Shown one piece after another: positions 5,367 to 8,436 of a stretch of DNA of 8,436 nt; within the stretch, counting starts at the first letter, position 1; every line of letters starts with the position of its first letter. The stretch comes from Comamonadaceae bacterium (GTDB lineage Bacteria > Pseudomonadota > Gammaproteobacteria > Burkholderiales > Burkholderiaceae_C): contig CANGMW010000105.1 of the NCBI GenBank assembly GCA_947454695.1, positions 1 through 8,436 on the forward strand. Direction: 5' to 3'. The position numbers and the translations under genes were made by a program. The notes beneath the pieces are model-generated. The model searched no databases. It saw only the letters and a list, made by a program, of their open reading frames with translations, and was not told the origin of the DNA.

Positions 5367-7091
5367 ATGCCCCTGCCTCCCGCACCCAACAAGCGCGCAG
5401 CACTGCTGTCTCCTGAAGCTTTTGATGCCCCCGCAAAAAGTCCTGCGCGAGCGTCTCGGCAAGCATCCGGTTCATTCGACACCGCCACACAGAATGCGGA
5501 CAACCAGCAATCCATGGCGTTTATTGAGCCGCAACGTGGCGGGCTGGTCGTTGACACTTCAACGTCTTTAGGCGGCACACAAACTACCGCAGTCGGTTCA
5601 ACCAAATCTTCACGACGCGGCGGTCTGGCAGCGGGTCAACAAACGGCCGTAACACAAGACATTCCAGTGACCAAGCCGCAACCCAAACGTGCCAAACGCA
5701 GCGGCCCCACCAAACTGTTTGTGCTGGACACCAATGTCTTAATGCACGACCCGATGTGCCTGTTCCGGTTTGAGGAACATGACATCTTCCTGCCCATGAT
5801 CGTTCTGGAAGAGCTCGATGGTCACAAAAAAGGCATGACGGAAGTGGCGCGCAATGCCCGCCAAACCAGCCGCATGCTTGACGGACTGGCCGGCGCACAA
5901 GGCGCCGATATCGCCGCGGGCTTGCAGCTTGACAGTACTGGCCACGCCCAGGCCGGTGGCAAGTTGTTTTTCCAGACGCAACCCCTGAATTACACCTTGC
6001 CGACCAGCCTGCCGCAAGGTAAGGCAGATAACCAGATCCTGGGGGTGGTGGAAGCTTTGCGTCAACGCTACGCGCCGCGCGAGGTGGTGCTGGTGTCCAA
6101 GGACATCAATATGCGCGTGAAAGCCCGCGCCTTGGGACTGGCCACCGACGACTACCAAAATGACAAGACGCTGGAAGACGGCGACTTGCTCTACTCCGGC
6201 TCGCTGGCCCTGCCCGCTGATTTCTGGAACACCCACGGACAAACCGTGGAGAGCTGGCAACAAGGCCAGCACACCTTCTACCGCATCAGCGGGCCGATCG
6301 TGCCGCAGTTAATGATCAACCAGTTTGTGTTTTTTGAAGCGCCCGGCGAACCCAGCCTGTATGCGCGTGTGAGCGAGATTCGCGGCAAAACGGCGGTGCT
6401 CAAAACCCTCAAGGACTACAACCACCTCAAAAATGCCGTGTGGGGTGTCACCACCCGCAACCGCGAGCAAAACTTTGCGATGAACCTCTTGATGGATCCG
6501 GAAGTGGATTTCGTCACCCTCACCGGCACGGCGGGTACCGGCAAAACCCTCATGGCGCTGGCCTCAGGCTTGACGCAGGTGCTCGATGACCGACGCTACA
6601 CCGAAATCATCGTCACGCGTGCCACGGTGAGCGTGGGCGAAGATATCGGTTTTCTTCCTGGCACCGAAGAAGAAAAAATGGGCCCGTGGATGGGCGCTTT
6701 GGACGACAACATGGAAGTGCTCAGCAAGACCGACACCAGTGCGGGCGAATGGGGGCGTGCAGCCACCAGTGAGCTCATCCGCAGCCGCATCAAGATCAAG
6801 AGCATGAACTTCATGCGCGGTCGGACCTTCCTGAACAAGTACGTCATCATCGACGAGGCGCAAAACCTCACGCCCAAGCAGATGAAGACCCTGATCACCC
6901 GTGCCGGCCCCGGCACCAAGATCATTTGCATGGGCAACCTCGCGCAGATCGACACGCCTTACCTCACCGAAGGCTCTTCGGGCCTCACCTTTGCGGTCGA
7001 CAAATTCAAAGGCTGGCCGCACGGCGGGCACATCACCCTGGCGCGTGGCGAGCGTTCAAGGCTGGCTGACTTTGCCAGCGAAGTGCTCTAA
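5367..7091 (+). CDS. phoH: PIN-PhoH fusion protein (PhoH-family ATPase with PIN nuclease domain)
   Basis: This 574-residue protein joins an N-terminal PIN domain to a C-terminal PhoH P-loop ATPase, like B. subtilis YlaK and mycobacterial PhoH2. Mycobacterial PhoH2 is known as an ATP-dependent RNA unwinding and cleaving enzyme. Residues 1-112 are low-complexity and rich in Ala, Ser, Thr, Gln, Lys and Arg, and are probably disordered. The PIN domain spans about 116-280, with acidic residues D121 (FVLDTNVLMHDP), E148/E149 (VLEELDGHKKG), D221 (KADNQILG) and D246 (LVSKDINMR), so the nuclease site looks intact. The ATPase has Walker A GTAGTGKT (387-394), Walker B YVIIDEAQN (492-500), GNLAQID (523-529) and an arginine-rich RGERSRL (560-566). 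It differs from the PIN-less PhoH and YbeZ proteins of E. coli. ATG 5367 has only a weak ribosome site. The start is kept because MPLPPAPNKRAALLSPEAF resembles remembered homologues. The cellular role here is inferred as RNA processing. Confidence 0.92.
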   Translation: MPLPPAPNKRAALLSPEAFDAPAKSPARASRQASGSFDTATQNADNQQSMAFIEPQRGGLVVDTSTSLGGTQTTAVGSTKSSRRGGLAAGQQTAVTQDIPVTKPQPKRAKRSGPTKLFVLDTNVLMHDPMCLFRFEEHDIFLPMIVLEELDGHKKGMTEVARNARQTSRMLDGLAGAQGADIAAGLQLDSTGHAQAGGKLFFQTQPLNYTLPTSLPQGKADNQILGVVEALRQRYAPREVVLVSKDINMRVKARALGLATDDYQNDKTLEDGDLLYSGSLALPADFWNTHGQTVESWQQGQHTFYRISGPIVPQLMINQFVFFEAPGEPSLYARVSEIRGKTAVLKTLKDYNHLKNAVWGVTTRNREQNFAMNLLMDPEVDFVTLTGTAGTGKTLMALASGLTQVLDDRRYTEIIVTRATVSVGEDIGFLPGTEEEKMGPWMGALDDNMEVLSKTDTSAGEWGRAATSELIRSRIKIKSMNFMRGRTFLNKYVIIDEAQNLTPKQMKTLITRAGPGTKIICMGNLAQIDTPYLTEGSSGLTFAVDKFKGWPHGGHITLARGERSRLADFASEVL

Positions 7092-7115
7092 GCCAAGCGC
7101 ACATGCGCCAAGTTC

Positions 7116-7137
7116 AAGGGGCCCCTGCGGGCCCCTT
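7116..7137. terminator. Bidirectional hairpin between convergent phoH and dnaB
   Basis: AAGGGGCCC (7116-7124) pairs with GGGCCCCTT (7129-7137) around a CTGC loop, a perfect 9-bp stem. It starts 24 bp after the phoH stop and sits 30 bp past the end of dnaB on the other strand. The A and T ends make it symmetrical, but the T-tracts are short (TTGTCATT on the plus strand), so termination may be partial or Rho-assisted. Confidence 0.75.
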
Positions 7138-7167
7138 GTCATTGCTGCAATCGGACAGTCACAGGGT

Positions 7168-8436
7168 TTAAAAGTCGCCGTTACCCGCGCCGCTGGCCAG
7201 GCTCTCAAATCGCGTGAGTTGTCGCAGCCATGCCAGTTTGACCACGCCGGTGGGGCCGTTACGCTGCTTGGCGATCAAGATTTCAGCCACACCTGGTTCT
7301 TTGCAAGCTTCTTTGGTGTAGTACTCATCGCGGTAAATGAACATGATGATGTCGGCATCTTGCTCGATGGCGCCCGACTCGCGCAAGTCACTCATCATCG
7401 GCCGTTTGTCAGGCCGGGTTTCCACGCTTCGGTTGAGCTGCGACAAGGCAATCACGGGACACTGCAACTCCTTTGCCAGCATCTTCAAGCCTCGTGAAAT
7501 CTCACCCAGTTCGGTGGCACGGTTTTCATCATTGCCACTGGAGCCGCTCATGAGTTGGAGGTAGTCCACCACGATCAGTCCGAGCTTGCCGCAGGTGCGC
7601 GACAGGCGCCTCGCACTGGCGCGCAATTCGCTGGCGGTCAGACCCGCAGTTTCATCAATGTGCAAAGAGATATTGCGCAGACGCTCAATGGCTTCGGTCA
7701 GTCGCGGCCATTCTTCGTCGGTCAATTTGCCCGTGCGCAAATGGCTTTGGTCAATGCGGCCGATCGAACCCACAATACGCACCGCGAGTTGTGAGGCGCC
7801 CATCTCCATGGAGAACACCGCCACAGGTAAACCTTCATTCAAGGCCACATGCTCAGCAATGTTGATGGCAAAAGCGGTCTTGCCCATGGAGGGACGTGCC
7901 GCCAATACGATCAGGTCGCCCGGCTGAAAACCGGCGGTCATGCGGTCCAGGTCATAAAAGCCGGTGGGCACCCCCGTGATGTCGTTGGGGTTATCAGCCA
8001 TTTCCTGCACACGGTCCATCAGCGAGACCACCAGAGTGTCCATCCCCTGAAAGCCACGCTTCATGCGTGAGCCTTCTTCGCCGATATTGAAAATTTTCTG
8101 TTCGGACTCGTCCAGGATGGCCGCAACAGGTCGGCCTTGCGGGTTGAAGGCATTGGTGGCGATCTCATCACTCGCACTCACCAATTTTCGGAGAATAGCG
8201 CGCTCACGAACAATCTCGGCGTAGCGTCGAATGTTGCCGGCACTGGGCACATACTGCGCCAAAGAATTGAGGTAGGCCAAGCCGCCTACGCTTTCGGCCT
8301 TGCCTTGGCTTTGCAACTGCTCAAACACAGTGATCACATCGGCCGGCCGGTTGCCGTTGATCAGCGTTGCCATGGCTGCAAATACCAACCGGTGTTCGTA
8401 GCGGTAGAAGTCGCTGTCAGTGAGCAACTCGCTCAC
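7168..8436 (-). CDS. dnaB: Replicative DNA helicase DnaB, 5'-truncated by the window edge
   Basis: The visible 422 residues are most of DnaB, the hexameric 5'-3' helicase that unwinds the replication fork and recruits primase. The reading frame is open to the right edge. The codon at the edge is an internal GTG (valine), not the start, because the first part of the N-terminal domain (about 50 residues by comparison with E. coli DnaB, 471 aa) is missing. In visible numbering, the rest of the N-terminal domain is 1-85, and a linker leads to ITGVPTGFYDLDRMTAGFQPGDL (153-175). Walker A is RPSMGKTAF (181-189). Walker B is LIVVDYLQLM (287-296). SQLNRSVE (332-339) and SDLRESGAIEQDADIIMFIYRDEYY (349-373) are the RecA-fold sensor and arginine regions. 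No intein interrupts the P-loop or other motifs. The gene converges on phoH and ends just before a shared hairpin. Confidence 0.97.
   Translation of the reverse strand: MSELLTDSDFYRYEHRLVFAAMATLINGNRPADVITVFEQLQSQGKAESVGGLAYLNSLAQYVPSAGNIRRYAEIVRERAILRKLVSASDEIATNAFNPQGRPVAAILDESEQKIFNIGEEGSRMKRGFQGMDTLVVSLMDRVQEMADNPNDITGVPTGFYDLDRMTAGFQPGDLIVLAARPSMGKTAFAINIAEHVALNEGLPVAVFSMEMGASQLAVRIVGSIGRIDQSHLRTGKLTDEEWPRLTEAIERLRNISLHIDETAGLTASELRASARRLSRTCGKLGLIVVDYLQLMSGSSGNDENRATELGEISRGLKMLAKELQCPVIALSQLNRSVETRPDKRPMMSDLRESGAIEQDADIIMFIYRDEYYTKEACKEPGVAEILIAKQRNGPTGVVKLAWLRQLTRFESLASGAGNGDF

Noticed and set aside
6901..7497. 198-codon plus-strand ORF spanning the phoH end and the dnaB end
   Set aside because: It runs out of frame through phoH, across the terminator hairpin and antisense to dnaB, with no conserved motif.
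7168..8436. Intein or insertion within dnaB
   Set aside because: DnaB is a frequent intein host, but the Walker A, Walker B and later motifs are continuous with normal spacing in the visible part.

Overview
The window looks like ordinary chromosomal core sequence from a high-GC betaproteobacterium. The protein wording and gene order fit Burkholderiales, most likely Comamonadaceae (Rhodoferax/Polaromonas-like). This placement rests on remembered family sequences, not on a search. I see no mobile element, CRISPR array, tRNA, rRNA, integrase or composition break.

Layout. Positions 1-4102 form one leftward block: alaA (alanine/pyruvate aminotransferase), hom (homoserine dehydrogenase), thrC (threonine synthase) and the first codons of a probable moeA (molybdopterin molybdenumtransferase) running off the left edge. 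The gaps are 41-44 bp (alaA-hom), a 1-bp TGATG overlap (hom-thrC) and 23 bp (thrC-moeA), so the genes are probably co-transcribed. hom and thrC catalyse the reduction of aspartate semialdehyde to homoserine and the last step of threonine synthesis. The kinase between them (thrB) is not in the window. A 64-bp divergent gap at 4103-4166 separates this block from a rightward series: a small Mth938-like (DUF498) protein, the thiol peroxidase Bcp/PrxQ and a large PIN-PhoH ATPase. The replicative helicase gene dnaB points left, converges on phoH across a GC-rich hairpin, and continues past the right edge without its N-terminus.

Non-coding sequence is short; no gene-free stretch exceeds 300 bp. The richest gap is 5190-5366 between bcp and phoH. 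It holds a strong intrinsic terminator, a -10-like CATAAT upstream of it, and a 53-codon ORF that overlaps the start of phoH. These could be a plain bcp terminator, a small RNA, or an attenuated phoH leader.

I did not find a convincing new biological system. The points most worth checking are the phoH leader, the missing canonical resolving cysteine in Bcp, a substitution in the conserved NIGNPAPFGF segment of AlaA, and a triple in-frame stop made by a 9-bp tandem repeat at the end of thrC.
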